Assembly (NCBI RefSeq): GCF_000829695.1
Contig: NZ_BBNN01000016.1
Span: 186,001-250,000, forward strand
From: Streptomyces sp. NBRC 110035
GTDB taxonomy: Bacteria; Actinomycetota; Actinomycetes; Streptomycetales; Streptomycetaceae
DNA: 64,000 bases
Direction of reading: 5' to 3'
A program made the translations under genes and the position numbers. Shown piece by piece: positions 51,292 to 60,595 of this stretch. The number at the start of each line of letters is the position of its first letter. Position 1 is the stretch's first letter. Under the pieces are notes generated by a model. The model worked only from the letters and a program-made list of their open reading frames with translations. It was not told the origin of the DNA and searched no databases.

Positions 51292-52626
51292 ATGACCGAG
51301 GTCCTGTTGCTTCTGCTGGCCCTCCTGCTGACCCTGGCCTGCGCGGTGTTCGTCGCGGCCGAGTTCTCCCTGACCACAGTCGAGCGGAGCGATCTGGAAC
51401 GCGCCGGTGAGGCCGGCGAGCGCGGCGCGGAGGGCGCGCTGAAGGCCGTACGCAGCCTGACCCTCCAGCTGTCGGGCGCCCAGCTCGGCATCACCGTGAC
51501 CTCCCTGGTGATCGGCATGCTCGCCGAGCCTTCGCTCGCGGCGCTGCTGCGCGGTCCGCTCCGGGAGATCGGTCTGGGCGCCGCCGCCTCGCCGGTGGCG
51601 ACCGTGCTCGGCGTGGGGGTGTCCACCGTCGTGCTGATGGTCGTCGGCGAGCTGGTGCCCAAGAACTGGGCGATCTCCCGGCCGCTGGCGGTCGCCAAGG
51701 TGGTGGCCGGACCGCAGCGCGGCTTCACCGCCGCGTTCGGTCCGTTCATCCGGCACCTGAACAGCACCGCGAACCGTGTCGTACGCCGCATCGGGATGGA
51801 GCCCACCGAGGAGCTGGCCTCCGCCCGCAGCTCCGAGGAACTGGTCGCGCTCGCCCGGCATTCGGCCGCCGAGGGGGCACTGGAGGAGGACGCGGCCGAG
51901 CTGTTCGTCCGTACGCTCCACCTGAGTGAGCTGACCGCGGAGAACGTGATGACACCGCGCGTCGACGTCAAGGCACTGGAGGTGCACGCCACGGCCGCGG
52001 ACGCCGCCAACCTCACCCACGCCACCGGTCTCTCCCGCTTCCCCGTCTACCGCAACAGCCTGGACGAGGTCGTCGGCACCGTCCACATCCGCGACGTCCT
52101 CGCCCTGGAACCGGAGCGGCGCGCCGTCACGCCGGTCACCGAGCTGGCCACCGCGCCCCTGCTGGTGCCCGACAGCCTCACGGCCGACCGGCTGCTGGAA
52201 CGGCTCCGGGTGACCCGCACCATGGCCGTGGTCATCGACGAGTACGGCGGTACGGCGGGCGTGGCGACGGTCGAGGACATCGTCGAGGAGGTCGTGGGCG
52301 AGGTACGCGACGAGCACGACCCCTTCGAGACACCCGACCTGGTGCCCGCGCCCGCCACCGGGGACGGCCGTGCGGTGTGGGAGGCGGACGGCAGCGTACG
52401 CATCGACCAGCTGGCCGGCATAGGGCTCACCCCGCCCGAGGGTCCCTACGAGACCGTGGCCGGGCTGATCGCCACCCGCCTGGCCCGTATCCCCGCCGAG
52501 GGCGACGCCCTCGACCTCGACGGCTGGCGGCTGGACGTCCTGGAGCTGGAGCACCACCGCGCCGACCGGGTCCGCATCACCCAACCGGTCCGCGTCCCGG
52601 CGCGGCCGCGGGAGGAGTCCCGATGA
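51292..52626 (+). CDS. CNNM/CorC-type membrane protein with CBS domains (HlyC/TlyC family)
   Basis: 444 residues. The N-terminal DUF21/CNNM membrane domain (about 1-185) has three to four membrane segments and the LVPKNWAISRP motif. Two CBS domains follow (about 200-330, VMTPRVDVKALEVHA, VIDEYGGTAGVATVEDIVEE), then a CorC_HlyC transporter-associated domain (about 350-435, RIDQLAGIGLTPPEGPYETV). Relatives are tied to magnesium or cobalt efflux and ion homeostasis rather than haemolysis. It overlaps the second copy by ATGA. Confidence 0.88.
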   Translation: MTEVLLLLLALLLTLACAVFVAAEFSLTTVERSDLERAGEAGERGAEGALKAVRSLTLQLSGAQLGITVTSLVIGMLAEPSLAALLRGPLREIGLGAAASPVATVLGVGVSTVVLMVVGELVPKNWAISRPLAVAKVVAGPQRGFTAAFGPFIRHLNSTANRVVRRIGMEPTEELASARSSEELVALARHSAAEGALEEDAAELFVRTLHLSELTAENVMTPRVDVKALEVHATAADAANLTHATGLSRFPVYRNSLDEVVGTVHIRDVLALEPERRAVTPVTELATAPLLVPDSLTADRLLERLRVTRTMAVVIDEYGGTAGVATVEDIVEEVVGEVRDEHDPFETPDLVPAPATGDGRAVWEADGSVRIDQLAGIGLTPPEGPYETVAGLIATRLARIPAEGDALDLDGWRLDVLELEHHRADRVRITQPVRVPARPREESR

Positions 52627-53648
52627 CCGCCCTCCAGCTCGCCATCGGCGTCCTGATGGTGCTGGTCAACGCCTTCTTCGTCGGCGCCGAGTTCGCCCTG
52701 ATCTCGGTGCGCCGCAGTCAGATCGAGCCCCGCGCCCACGCGGGCAACAAACGGGCGCGGATGACCCTGTGGGGTCTGGAACACCTGTCCCCGATGATGG
52801 CCACCGCCCAGCTCGGCATCACCGCGTCCTCGCTGGTACTGGGCGCGGTCGCCGAACCGGCCATCGCGCACCTGCTCGAGCCCGGCTTCGAGGCGGCCCG
52901 CATACCGGACGGCCTGGTGCACCCGATCGCGTTCGTCATCGCGCTCGGCCTGGCGACGTACCTGCACATGCTGATCGGCGAGATGGTCCCGAAGAACATC
53001 GCGCTGGCCGCCCCGGCCGCCACCGCGCTGCTGCTGGGGCCGCCGCTGGTGGCCCTCACCCGGGCGCTCAAGCCGGTCGTCTTCGGCATCAACGCCTTCG
53101 CCAACGTCCTGCTGAAACTGCTGCGCGTCGAACCGAAGGACGAGGTCGCGTCCGTCTTCACCGACGACCAGCTGGCCCGCATGGTCGTCGACTCCAGCGA
53201 GGCCGGCCTGCTCTCACCCGCCGACGGCGAACGGCTGCGCGACGCGCTGGAGCTGGGCACCCGGCCGGTGGGCGAGATCCTCGTCCCGGCCCGGCGGATG
53301 CACACCGTCGAGCACACCATCACCCCGGCGCGGCTGGAGCGGGTGGCGGCGGAGGCGGGCTACTCCCGGTTCCCGGTCACGGGCCAGGACGGCGGTCTCC
53401 TGGGGTACCTGCACATCAAGGACACCCTCGGCCCCACCGACCGCGACCGGCCCTTCCCGCGCGGTGCGTTCCACCCGGTCACCCGGGTCCGCATCGACAC
53501 ACCGCTGGACGACACCCTCACCGCCCTGCGCGCCGACGGCAGTCACCTCGCCGCCGTCCTCGGCGAGGGCGACAAGGTGATCGGCGTCGTCACGATGGAG
53601 GACGTCCTGTCGGAGCTGGTCGGACCGGCGGCTCCGGCCGCCCCGTGA
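52623..53648 (+). CDS. Second CNNM/CBS membrane protein, lacking CorC domain
   Basis: 341 residues. It is a paralogue of the preceding protein: NAFFVGAEFALISVRRSQIE, LIGEMVPKNIALAAP and two CBS domains ending VIGVVTMEDVLSELVG. It stops right after the CBS pair and so lacks the CorC_HlyC domain. The two paralogues are translationally coupled, suggesting a heteromeric transporter in which only one subunit carries the regulatory C-terminal domain. Confidence 0.85.
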   Translation: MTALQLAIGVLMVLVNAFFVGAEFALISVRRSQIEPRAHAGNKRARMTLWGLEHLSPMMATAQLGITASSLVLGAVAEPAIAHLLEPGFEAARIPDGLVHPIAFVIALGLATYLHMLIGEMVPKNIALAAPAATALLLGPPLVALTRALKPVVFGINAFANVLLKLLRVEPKDEVASVFTDDQLARMVVDSSEAGLLSPADGERLRDALELGTRPVGEILVPARRMHTVEHTITPARLERVAAEAGYSRFPVTGQDGGLLGYLHIKDTLGPTDRDRPFPRGAFHPVTRVRIDTPLDDTLTALRADGSHLAAVLGEGDKVIGVVTMEDVLSELVGPAAPAAP

Positions 53649-53794
53649 CCCCGCCCCGCCCCGGCCCGGTCGCCGGACGTGACGCTCGGTTACCATGCTC
53701 ACTTCCTACCGAAGGCACCAGGACCGATGCTGGCCGAGCGCCGGGAGTTTTCCATGGATCATGAGGCTGTCGGGTCGAGCGGCCCGGGAACACG

Positions 53795-54706
53795 ATGAGG
53801 AAGGTGACCGCGACCCGCTACATCGCCCCCCTGCACTCCGGCGGCTCCGTCCCCGGCATCGTCGAGGCCGACGACTGCGGGACGTACGTCGTGAAGTTCA
53901 CGGGGTCCGCGCAGGGGCGCAAGGCGCTGGTGGCCGAGGTGATCGTCGGGGAGCTGGCACGTGCGCTGGGACTGCGGTTCCCGGAGCTGGTGCTGGTGGA
54001 CTTCGATCCGGTGATCGCCGGCAGCGAGCCGCACCAGGAGGTGCGGGAGCTGCACGAGGCCAGTGCCGGGACCAACCTCGGCATGGACTACCTGCCGGGG
54101 GCGCGGGACTTCACCCCCGAGGTCGCCGAGGCGTTTCCCGTCGACCCGGTGGAGGCCGGGCGGATCGTCTGGCTCGACGCCCTCACGGTGAACGTGGACC
54201 GGACCGTGCACTCCTCCAACCTGATGGTCTGGCCGACGCTCGGCGTCGCGGAGCCCCGGCTGTGGCTCATCGACCACGGGGCCGCGCTCGTCTTCCATCA
54301 CCGCTGGGACGCCTCCGACCCGGCGAAGGCGTACGACTTCCGCCACCATGCCCTCGGCGGCCACGGGCCCGACGTCCGCGCCGCCGACGCCGAGCTCGCA
54401 CCCCGGGTGACCGAGGAACTGCTGCGTTCCCTCACGGCCGGGGTCCCTGACGCCTGGCTCGCCGGTGACCCCGACTTCGCGACGCCCGGCGCGGCCCGCG
54501 AGGCGTACGTGAGGTATCTGGGGGCGCGGGTACGGGCCTCGGCGGCCTGGCTGCCGACCGACTTTCCCGGTGCGGAGGAACTGGCCGCGGAGAACGCCCG
54601 CCGTGCCGCCCGCTCCCGGCAGGGACGCCCGGCCTGGCTCAAGAACGTTCCCGATCTGCACGGCAGGCCCGCGGCGGAGCAGGACCGGTCGGCGCACCTG
54701 GGGTGA
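53795..54706 (+). CDS. HipA-like kinase-fold protein
   Basis: 303 residues. The N-terminal part GGSVPGIVEADDCGTYVVKF with FTGSAQGRKALVAEVIVGEL forms a glycine-loop-like and Lys-containing lobe. The catalytic-like loop is VNVDRTVHSSNLMV and the metal loop is LIDHGAALVFHH. These fit the HipA-like kinase domain found as a short stand-alone protein in actinomycetes. The HipB antitoxin that partners true HipA is absent. Another common partner, a small DUF3037 protein, is also not adjacent. Substrate unknown. Confidence 0.75.
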   Translation: MRKVTATRYIAPLHSGGSVPGIVEADDCGTYVVKFTGSAQGRKALVAEVIVGELARALGLRFPELVLVDFDPVIAGSEPHQEVRELHEASAGTNLGMDYLPGARDFTPEVAEAFPVDPVEAGRIVWLDALTVNVDRTVHSSNLMVWPTLGVAEPRLWLIDHGAALVFHHRWDASDPAKAYDFRHHALGGHGPDVRAADAELAPRVTEELLRSLTAGVPDAWLAGDPDFATPGAAREAYVRYLGARVRASAAWLPTDFPGAEELAAENARRAARSRQGRPAWLKNVPDLHGRPAAEQDRSAHLG

Positions 54707-54763
54707 CCGAGGGCCCGGGGCACGCCCCGCTGCGGCGGGGCGTGCCCCGGGCCCTCGGTCACC
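54702..54763. terminator. 29-bp perfect hairpin between convergent genes
   Basis: Left arm 54702-54730 and right arm 54735-54763 are perfect reverse complements around the loop TGCG. The arm includes the HipA-like gene's stop codon (54704-54706), and the other arm ends 19 bases from the malate synthase stop. It must act as a bidirectional terminator. Confidence 0.85.
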
Positions 54764-54781
54764 GGGCGGGTGCCGTACGTG

Positions 54782-56407
54782 TCAGCCCTTGAGGTGCTCG
54801 TAGGCCGGCAGGGTGAGGAAGTCGGCGTAGTCCTCGTCCAGGGCGACCGTCAGCAGCAGGTCGTGGGCCTGCTGCCAGTGGCCCGCCGCGAAGGCCTCCT
54901 CGCCCAGCTCTGCGCGGATGTCCGACAGCTCTGCGGCCGCGACCCCGCGGACCAGCTCCGCGGTGACCGGCTCGCCGTTGTCGAGGACGACACCGGCGTT
55001 GATCCACTGCCAGATCTGCGACCGGGAGATCTCGGCGGTGGCCGCGTCCTCCATCAGGTTGAAGATGGCCACCGCGCCGAGGCCGCGCAGCCATGCCTCG
55101 ATGTAACGGACGCCCACCTGCACGGCGTTGACCAGACCCGCGTACGTCGGCGTCGCCTCCAGGGAATCGATCGCGATCAGGTCGGCGGCCCTGACGTCGA
55201 CGTCCTCGCGCAGCCGGTCCTTCTGGTTCGGCCGGTCGCCGAGCACCCGGTCGAAGGACTCCAGGGCGATCGGGACCAGGTCCGGGTGGGCGACCCAGGA
55301 GCCGTCGAACCCGTCGTTCGCCTCACGGTCCTTGTCGGCGCGCACCTTCTCGAACGCGACCTTGTTGACCTCCGGATCCCGGCGGGACGGGATGAAGGCC
55401 GCCATGCCGCCGATCGCGTGTGCGCCCCGCCTGTGGCAGGTGCGCACGAGGAGTTCGGTGTACGCCCGCATGAACGGTGCCGTCATGGTGACCGCGTTGC
55501 GGTCCGGCAGGACGAACCTCGCGCCGCCGTCACGGAAGTTCTTGACGATGGAGAACAGGTAGTCCCAGCGCCCGGCGTTCAGCCCGGAGGCGTGGTCGCG
55601 CAGTTCGTAGAGGATCTCCTCCATCTCGTACGCGGCCGTGATCGTCTCGATGAGGACGGTGGCGCGCACGGTGCCCCGGGGGATGCCCGCACAGTCCTGT
55701 GCGAAGACGAACACGTCGTTCCACAGGCGGGCTTCGAGGTGGGACTCCGTCTTCGGGAGGTAGAAGTACGGGCCCTTGCCGAGGTCGATCAGACGCCGGG
55801 CGTTGTGGAAGAAGTACAGCCCGAAGTCGACCAGGGCACCGGGCACCCGGGTGCCGTCGATGTCGGTGAGGTGGCGCTCGTCCAGGTGCCAGCCGCGCGG
55901 GCGCATGACGACCGTCGCCAGTTCCCCGTCCGGGCGCAGGGCGTAGGACCTGCCGGACGACGCGTCGGTGAAGTCGATGGTCCGGGCGTAGGCGTCGATC
56001 AGGTTGAGCTGGCCGAGGACCACGTTCTCCCAGGTGGGCGCGGAGGCGTCCTCGAAGTCCGCGAGCCACACCTTCGCGCCCGAGTTGAGGGCGTTGACGG
56101 TCATCCTGCGGTCGGTGGGGCCGGTGATCTCGACCCGGCGGTCGTTCAGGGCCTCGGGGGCCGGAGCCACCTTCCAGGAGTCGTCCGCGCGGACGGCGGC
56201 CGTCCCGGGGAGGAAGTCGAGCGTGCCCGTACGGGCGATCTCGGCACGGCGCTCCGTGCGGCGGGCGAGGAGTTCGTCCCGCCGAGGCGTGAACCGCCGG
56301 TGCAGCTCGGCCACGAAGGCGAGGGCCGCCTCGGTGAGGACCTCCTCCTGCCGGGGCAGGGGCTCGGCGTCGACGACGGCCGGCGGGTGCGGCGCTGGTG
56401 CGGACAT
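54782..56407 (-). CDS. aceB: Malate synthase A
   Basis: 541 residues, normal for malate synthase A. Conserved blocks include [20 protein letters not shown] (active-site Arg), [40 protein letters not shown] (acidic metal ligands) and [20 protein letters not shown] with the catalytic Asp. It condenses glyoxylate with acetyl-CoA to malate. No isocitrate lyase gene is nearby; its place between the urate and allantoin genes suggests that glyoxylate from ureidoglycolate is the intended substrate. Confidence 0.93.
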   Translation of the reverse strand: MSAPAPHPPAVVDAEPLPRQEEVLTEAALAFVAELHRRFTPRRDELLARRTERRAEIARTGTLDFLPGTAAVRADDSWKVAPAPEALNDRRVEITGPTDRRMTVNALNSGAKVWLADFEDASAPTWENVVLGQLNLIDAYARTIDFTDASSGRSYALRPDGELATVVMRPRGWHLDERHLTDIDGTRVPGALVDFGLYFFHNARRLIDLGKGPYFYLPKTESHLEARLWNDVFVFAQDCAGIPRGTVRATVLIETITAAYEMEEILYELRDHASGLNAGRWDYLFSIVKNFRDGGARFVLPDRNAVTMTAPFMRAYTELLVRTCHRRGAHAIGGMAAFIPSRRDPEVNKVAFEKVRADKDREANDGFDGSWVAHPDLVPIALESFDRVLGDRPNQKDRLREDVDVRAADLIAIDSLEATPTYAGLVNAVQVGVRYIEAWLRGLGAVAIFNLMEDAATAEISRSQIWQWINAGVVLDNGEPVTAELVRGVAAAELSDIRAELGEEAFAAGHWQQAHDLLLTVALDEDYADFLTLPAYEHLKG

Positions 56408-56530
56408 CAGCTGTCACTTCCTTCGGCGGGCAGGCACCGGGCGCCGGTCGGCCCGGGTGCGGCGGGGAGCGCCCGGGGGAGGGGCGGGGCCGAAGGGCGC
56501 TCCGACGTGCGGACAGGGTGATGGATATTA

Positions 56531-56565
56531 GTTTCCTTATCGTGGAACTTCAATGGTTTGCCGAT
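56531..56565 (-). promoter_or_regulatory. Possible IclR-family operators upstream of malate synthase
   Basis: GTTTCC-N7-GGAAC (56531-56546) resembles IclR-family dyads (TGGAAA...TTTCCA). The overlapping TTCAAT-N5-GCCGAT (56549-56565) keeps one arm of the AllR-like palindrome seen elsewhere in the window. Both are 124-158 bases upstream of aceB. Tentative. Confidence 0.35.
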
Positions 56566-56600
56566 GCCGGGGCGCCCCGGGCCGGGCAGGTGGCAGCCGC

Positions 56601-57254
56601 TCACTCGAGGTGACCCAGATCCCCCTCCGTGTCGATGTCGTAGGCCTCGGCCACGTCCCCGCACTCGACGAGGGAGATCGCGTCCGCGTGCTCCTTCAGG
56701 TAGGCGCGTGCCCCCCGGTCGCCGGTCGCGGCCGCGGCCACGCCGGCCCAGTGCGCGGCCCCGAACAGGACGGGGTGGCCGCGCACGCCGGCATAGGCCG
56801 CCGAGAGCAGGGCGGCGTCCTGGAGGGGAGCGTCGCGTGCCTCCCGTGCCGCGTGCGCGGCGAGTACCCGCGCGACCGCCTGCGGACCGATGCCGGGCTG
56901 GTCGACCAGCAGGACCAGGGCGGCCCGCACCTGCGTACCGGCCAGCGAGGCGAGCCCGGCCCGCAGGGACGAGCCCATGCCCTGCTCCCAGTCCGGGTTG
57001 TCGACGAGCACGCAGTCCGCCAGCTCGGCGCGTGCGCGTACCTCGTCCGCCCGTGCGCCGAGCACCACGTGCACGCGCTCGCAGCCGCCCGCGCGCAACG
57101 CCCGTACCGCGTGTTCCACCAGTGGCCGTCCCCGGTGCGTCAGCAGCGCCTTGGGGCGGCCGCCCAGCCGCCGGCCGCCCCCCGCCGCGAGCAGCAGCCC
57201 CGCCACCTGTCCCGTGGCCCGTCCCGAGTCCGGGCTCGTCCGACGTGTCGTCAT
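56601..57254 (-). CDS. MocA-like nucleotidyltransferase
   Basis: 217 residues from the ATG at 57254. The nucleotide-binding signature VAGLLLAAGGGRRLGGRPKA near the start, then VVLGARADEV and LVLLVDQPG with the metal-binding Asp, match the NTP_transf_3 group. MocA and relatives add CMP to the molybdenum cofactor used by xanthine dehydrogenase-family enzymes. Its place near purine genes and the XDH/XdhC operon elsewhere in the window supports a role in that cofactor's maturation, but MobA or other small-molecule nucleotidyltransferases cannot be excluded. Confidence 0.78.
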   Translation of the reverse strand: MTTRRTSPDSGRATGQVAGLLLAAGGGRRLGGRPKALLTHRGRPLVEHAVRALRAGGCERVHVVLGARADEVRARAELADCVLVDNPDWEQGMGSSLRAGLASLAGTQVRAALVLLVDQPGIGPQAVARVLAAHAAREARDAPLQDAALLSAAYAGVRGHPVLFGAAHWAGVAAAATGDRGARAYLKEHADAISLVECGDVAEAYDIDTEGDLGHLE

Positions 57255-57576
57255 GGTTTCTGCATACCTCAACGCCCCGCGGACCACCGCCGGACACCGG
57301 AGGGACACGGTGGGTGGCGCGGGGCGGCGCGACGGGTGCAGGGGAGGGGGCGGGGTGGACGGCAGGGAGGAAGAGGGAAGAAGGGGGTGGAAACGGGACG
57401 GATGCGGGGAGCGGGGAGGGGGCGCATCCGGCCGGCGGTGTCACGCTGTGGAGCAGGACGATGACGTAGCGGACTGGCGCGGAGGGGGTGGGGTGGCGTT
57501 TACTGGCGCGCACCGGGCGACGGGGCGGTGGGGCCGACGGGGAGGCGCACCACCGCGTGCGAGGGGGAGGGCTGGG
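57255..57576. other. Purine-rich intergenic region
   Basis: 322 bases between divergent genes. From about 57340 to 57420 the plus strand is almost all G and A (for example GAGGAAGAGGGAAGAAGGGG), an unusual strand asymmetry. No gene or palindrome was recognised. Confidence 0.5.
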
Positions 57577-57891
57577 GTGCGGAGCGTAGAGCAGCGGCAT
57601 GCGGCCGGCAGTCGAGAGGACGATCCACGGGTGACGGAGCTGCGCTCCGCCGTGGCCCGGCTGCGCCGTCAACTGGCAGCCCATCCGGCGGAGTTCCCCG
57701 ACCGGGGCATCGCGGAGGACGAACTCGCCGCACTGGACGCCCTCGCGGCCGGCGGCCGTCCCGAGATTCCCCGGTTACGCCGTTCCCTGCTGCTGATCGC
57801 CGGCGCGATCGGCTCGGTGAGCGCGCTGGGGCGGGGGCTCGGCGAAGTGCGGGACGCGGTGGATCTGTTCGGGCCGCCACCCCGGGCTTGA
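57577..57891 (+). CDS. DUF5955-type small protein with TTA codon
   Basis: 104 residues from the GTG at 57577, preceded by GAGGGGGAGGG; a GTG at 57631 would give 86. The sequence VARLRRQLAAHPAEFPDRGI then AEDELAALDALA and RRSLLLIAGAIGSVSALGRG matches a short Streptomyces family annotated DUF5955. The first half is probably a coiled coil; the last third is hydrophobic and may touch the membrane. Codon 67 is TTA (57775-57777), so expression is predicted to need the bldA tRNA. Function unknown. Confidence 0.7.
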   Translation: MRSVEQRHAAGSREDDPRVTELRSAVARLRRQLAAHPAEFPDRGIAEDELAALDALAAGGRPEIPRLRRSLLLIAGAIGSVSALGRGLGEVRDAVDLFGPPPRA

Positions 57892-57975
57892 CGCACGCCT
57901 GTGCGCACGCCTCTCGGAAGGGGGCGTGCGCGGGCGCCGTGGTCGCGGTGGGCGACCGGTTCGAGCCGGGCCGGG

Positions 57976-58782
57976 TCAGACCGCCGGGCCGCCGCCCGGG
58001 GTGGTGAGCACCTCGGAGAGTTCCGTCGCCACCTGCTGGAGCACCGGCACGATCCGCTCCGTCGCCGCCTCCGTGACCCGTCCCGCGGGACCGGAGATCG
58101 AGAGGGCGGCCGGGGTGGGGGAGTCGGGCACGGAGACGGCGAGGCAGCGCACGCCGATCTCCTGCTCGTTGTCGTCGACGGCGTAGCCCTGGCGGCGCAC
58201 CTCCTCGAGCGCGGCCAGGAAGCCCTCCGGTGTGGTGATGGTCCTGTCCGTCGCCGCGGGCATCCCGGTACGGGCGAGCAGGGCCCGCACGTCCTGGGGC
58301 GGGAAGCCGGCCAGCAGGGCCTTGCCGACGCCGGTGGAGTGCGGCAGGACGCGGCGGCCGACCTCGGTGAACATCCGCATGGAGTGCTTGGACGGCACCT
58401 GCGCGACGTACACGACCTCGTCCCCGTCGAGCAGTGCCATGTTGGCCGTCTCGCCGGTCTCCTCCACCAGGCGGGCCAGGTGCGGGCGCGCCCAGGTGCC
58501 CAGCAGCCGGGAGGAGGACTCGCCGAGCCGGATCAGGCGCGGGCCGAGCGCGTACCGGCGGTTGGGCTGCTGGCGTACGTAACCGCACGTGACCAGGGTG
58601 CGCATCAGGCGGTGGATGGTCGGCAGGGGCAGCCCGCTGCTCGACGACAGTTCGCTGAGGCCGACCTCGCCGCCCGCGTCCGCCATCCGCTCGAGAAGGT
58701 CGAAGGCGCGCTCGAGGGACTGCACGCCGCCGCCCGGGGCGGACCGGGCGGAGTCGTGGGTGCGGGCGCTGGACGTCGGCAC
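57976..58782 (-). CDS. allR: IclR-family regulator of allantoin genes
   Basis: 268 residues. The N-terminal winged helix is VQSLERAFDLLERMADAGGE then LSELSSSSGLPLPTIHRLMR. The C-terminal IclR effector domain (about 95-260) includes GRRVLPHSTGVGKALLAGFP and IGVRCLAVSVPD. It is divergent from allantoinase. The orthologous gene in S. coelicolor, AllR, is known to repress allantoin pathway genes and to respond to pathway intermediates such as allantoate and glyoxylate. Matching palindromes lie in this intergenic region and upstream of uraD. Confidence 0.88.
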   Translation of the reverse strand: MPTSSARTHDSARSAPGGGVQSLERAFDLLERMADAGGEVGLSELSSSSGLPLPTIHRLMRTLVTCGYVRQQPNRRYALGPRLIRLGESSSRLLGTWARPHLARLVEETGETANMALLDGDEVVYVAQVPSKHSMRMFTEVGRRVLPHSTGVGKALLAGFPPQDVRALLARTGMPAATDRTITTPEGFLAALEEVRRQGYAVDDNEQEIGVRCLAVSVPDSPTPAALSISGPAGRVTEAATERIVPVLQQVATELSEVLTTPGGGPAV

Positions 58783-58883
58783 GGCGCGTTCCTTTCGGGC
58801 TGGCGGGAAGGGCCGAAGCCTACCCGGCGGTCGACCGACTGCCTGTCTGCGCGTTCACGCATCCCCCGCATTCACGCATTCCG

Positions 58884-58900
58884 GTCAACAAAACGTTAAT
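58884..58900. promoter_or_regulatory. AllR-like operator (weak) on the allR side
   Basis: GTCAACAAAACGTTAAT keeps the TCAAC-N5-GTTAA core of the palindrome, 102 bases upstream of allR; consistent with autoregulation. Confidence 0.5.
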
Positions 58901-58989
58901 TCCGCTTCATGGGACAGTCCAGAGGTCGACCGTCGGTACCCGTGCGGGCGGTGTGCCCTTGACGGCGTCGAAGCGGGAGTGAACACTCC

Positions 58990-59006
58990 TTCAACAGAAC
59001 GTTGAA
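58990..59006. promoter_or_regulatory. AllR-like operator upstream of allantoinase
   Basis: TTCAACAGAACGTTGAA, perfect 6-base arms with a 5-base centre, 46 bases before the allB start. This is the strongest copy in the window. Confidence 0.75.
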
Positions 59007-59051
59007 ACAGTGGCCGCGGAGACTCAGCCACGGAGGCTCGGGAGGGTGCGG

Positions 59052-60392
59052 GTGTCCGACGTCGAACTGGTACTGCGCTCGACGCGCGTCATCACTCCCG
59101 AGGGGACGCGCGCCGCGTCGGTCGCCGTGGCCGGCGGCACGATCGCGGCCGTCCTGCCGTACGAGGCACCCGTCCCCGGGGCGGCCCGCCTGACGGACCT
59201 CGGCGACGACGTCCTGCTGCCCGGCCTGGTCGACACCCACGTGCACGTCAACGACCCGGGCCGCAGCGAGTGGGAGGGCTTCTGGACCGCCACCCGCGCG
59301 GCGGCGGCCGGGGGCGTCACCACGCTCGTCGACATGCCGCTCAACTCCCTCCCGCCGACGACGACAACCGGCCATCTGCGTACCAAGCGGCAGGCCGCCG
59401 CCGGCCGGACCCATGTCGACGTCGGCTTCTGGGGCGGCGCCCTGCCCGGCAACGTCGAGGACCTGCGCCCGCTGCACGAGGCCGGCGTCCTCGGCTTCAA
59501 GGCGTTCCTGTCGCCGTCCGGCGTCGACGAGTTCCCGCACCTCGGACAGGACCAGCTGGCCCGCACCCTGGCGGAGACCGCCGCCTTCGACGGGCTGCTG
59601 ATCGTGCACGCCGAGGACCCCGGCCGCCTCGACGCGGCCCCCCGGCACGGCGGCCCGAAATACGCCGACTTCCTCGCCTCCCGCCCGAGCCAGGCCGAGG
59701 ACACCGCCATCGCCCGGCTCCTGGCGCAGGCGAAACGCCTCGACGCGCGCGTGCACATCCTGCACCTGTCCTCCAGCGACGCGCTGCCGCTGATCGCGGA
59801 GGCCAAGTCCGACGGGGTGCGCGTCACCGTCGAGACCTGCCCCCACTACCTGACCCTCACCGCCGAGGAGGTCCCGGACGGCGCCAGCGAGTTCAAGTGC
59901 TGCCCGCCCATCCGCGAAGCCGCCAACCAGGGGCCGCTCTGGCAGGCGCTGGCGGACGGCGTCATCGACTGCGTGGTCACCGACCACTCCCCGTCCACCG
60001 CCGACCTCAAGACGGCCGACTTCGCCACCGCATGGGGCGGCATCTCCGGCCTCCAGCTCAGCCTGCCCGCCGTCTGGACCGAGGCCCGCGAACGGGGACA
60101 CGGCCTGGAGGACGTCGTGCGCTGGATGTCGGCGCGTACGGCGGGACTCGCCGGCCTCGACGACCGCAAGGGCGCCATCGCGCCCGGCCGCGACGCCGAC
60201 TTCGCCGTCCTGGCCCCCGACGACACCTTCACCGTCGACCCGGCGGGGCTCCAGCACCGCAACCGCGTGACGGCGTACGCGGGCAGGACCCTGCACGGTG
60301 TCGTGAAGTCCACCTGGCTGCGCGGCCGGCGCATCATGGCCGACGGCGAGTTCACCGCACCGCAGGGCCGGCTGCTGACCCGCGTCCCCTGA
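59052..60392 (+). CDS. allB: Allantoinase
   Basis: 446 residues from the GTG at 59052 (GGAGGG five bases upstream); a GTG at 59010 lies too near the operator. It is a cyclic amidohydrolase with metal ligands in [12 protein letters not shown], the carbamylated Lys in [28 protein letters not shown] and [13 protein letters not shown]. It hydrolyses allantoin to allantoate in the cytosol. Allantoicase follows after a 203-base, repeat-filled gap. Expression is expected to be repressed by AllR. Confidence 0.93.
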   Translation: MSDVELVLRSTRVITPEGTRAASVAVAGGTIAAVLPYEAPVPGAARLTDLGDDVLLPGLVDTHVHVNDPGRSEWEGFWTATRAAAAGGVTTLVDMPLNSLPPTTTTGHLRTKRQAAAGRTHVDVGFWGGALPGNVEDLRPLHEAGVLGFKAFLSPSGVDEFPHLGQDQLARTLAETAAFDGLLIVHAEDPGRLDAAPRHGGPKYADFLASRPSQAEDTAIARLLAQAKRLDARVHILHLSSSDALPLIAEAKSDGVRVTVETCPHYLTLTAEEVPDGASEFKCCPPIREAANQGPLWQALADGVIDCVVTDHSPSTADLKTADFATAWGGISGLQLSLPAVWTEARERGHGLEDVVRWMSARTAGLAGLDDRKGAIAPGRDADFAVLAPDDTFTVDPAGLQHRNRVTAYAGRTLHGVVKSTWLRGRRIMADGEFTAPQGRLLTRVP

Positions 60393-60415
60393 CCCGGGTG
60401 TCCCCCGGCCTCCGT

Positions 60416-60513
60416 CCCCCGGCCTCCGATTCCCGGCCTCTGGCCTCCGGCTACCGGCCTCCGGCCTCCGACCCCCCGGCCTCCGATTCCCGGCCTCTGG
60501 CCTCCGGCTACCG
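60416..60513. repeat. 57-bp tandem repeat of GGCCTCCG units between allB and alc
   Basis: A 36-base block starting GGCCTCCGATTCCCGGCCTC at 60421-60456 recurs exactly at 60478-60513. Within and around it, 8- to 10-base units (GGCCTCCG, GGCTACCG, CCCCGACC) repeat until about 60575. The stretch is C/T-rich on this strand and non-coding. Slippage here would change the allB-alc spacing. Confidence 0.8.
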
Positions 60514-60595
60514 ACTACCGGCTACCGACCCCCGACCCCTGGCCCTCGGCTTCCGATCCCCGACCCCGATCCCCGAAAGGAAGGACCGGATCACC

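Noticed and set aside
56407..57684. A 425-codon minus-strand frame covering the MocA-like gene
   Set aside because: The translation is low-complexity in a different frame from the recognisable nucleotidyltransferase.
60416..60575. CRISPR-like array between allB and alc
   Set aside because: Units are irregular, only two long copies exist, and there are no unique spacers or cas genes.
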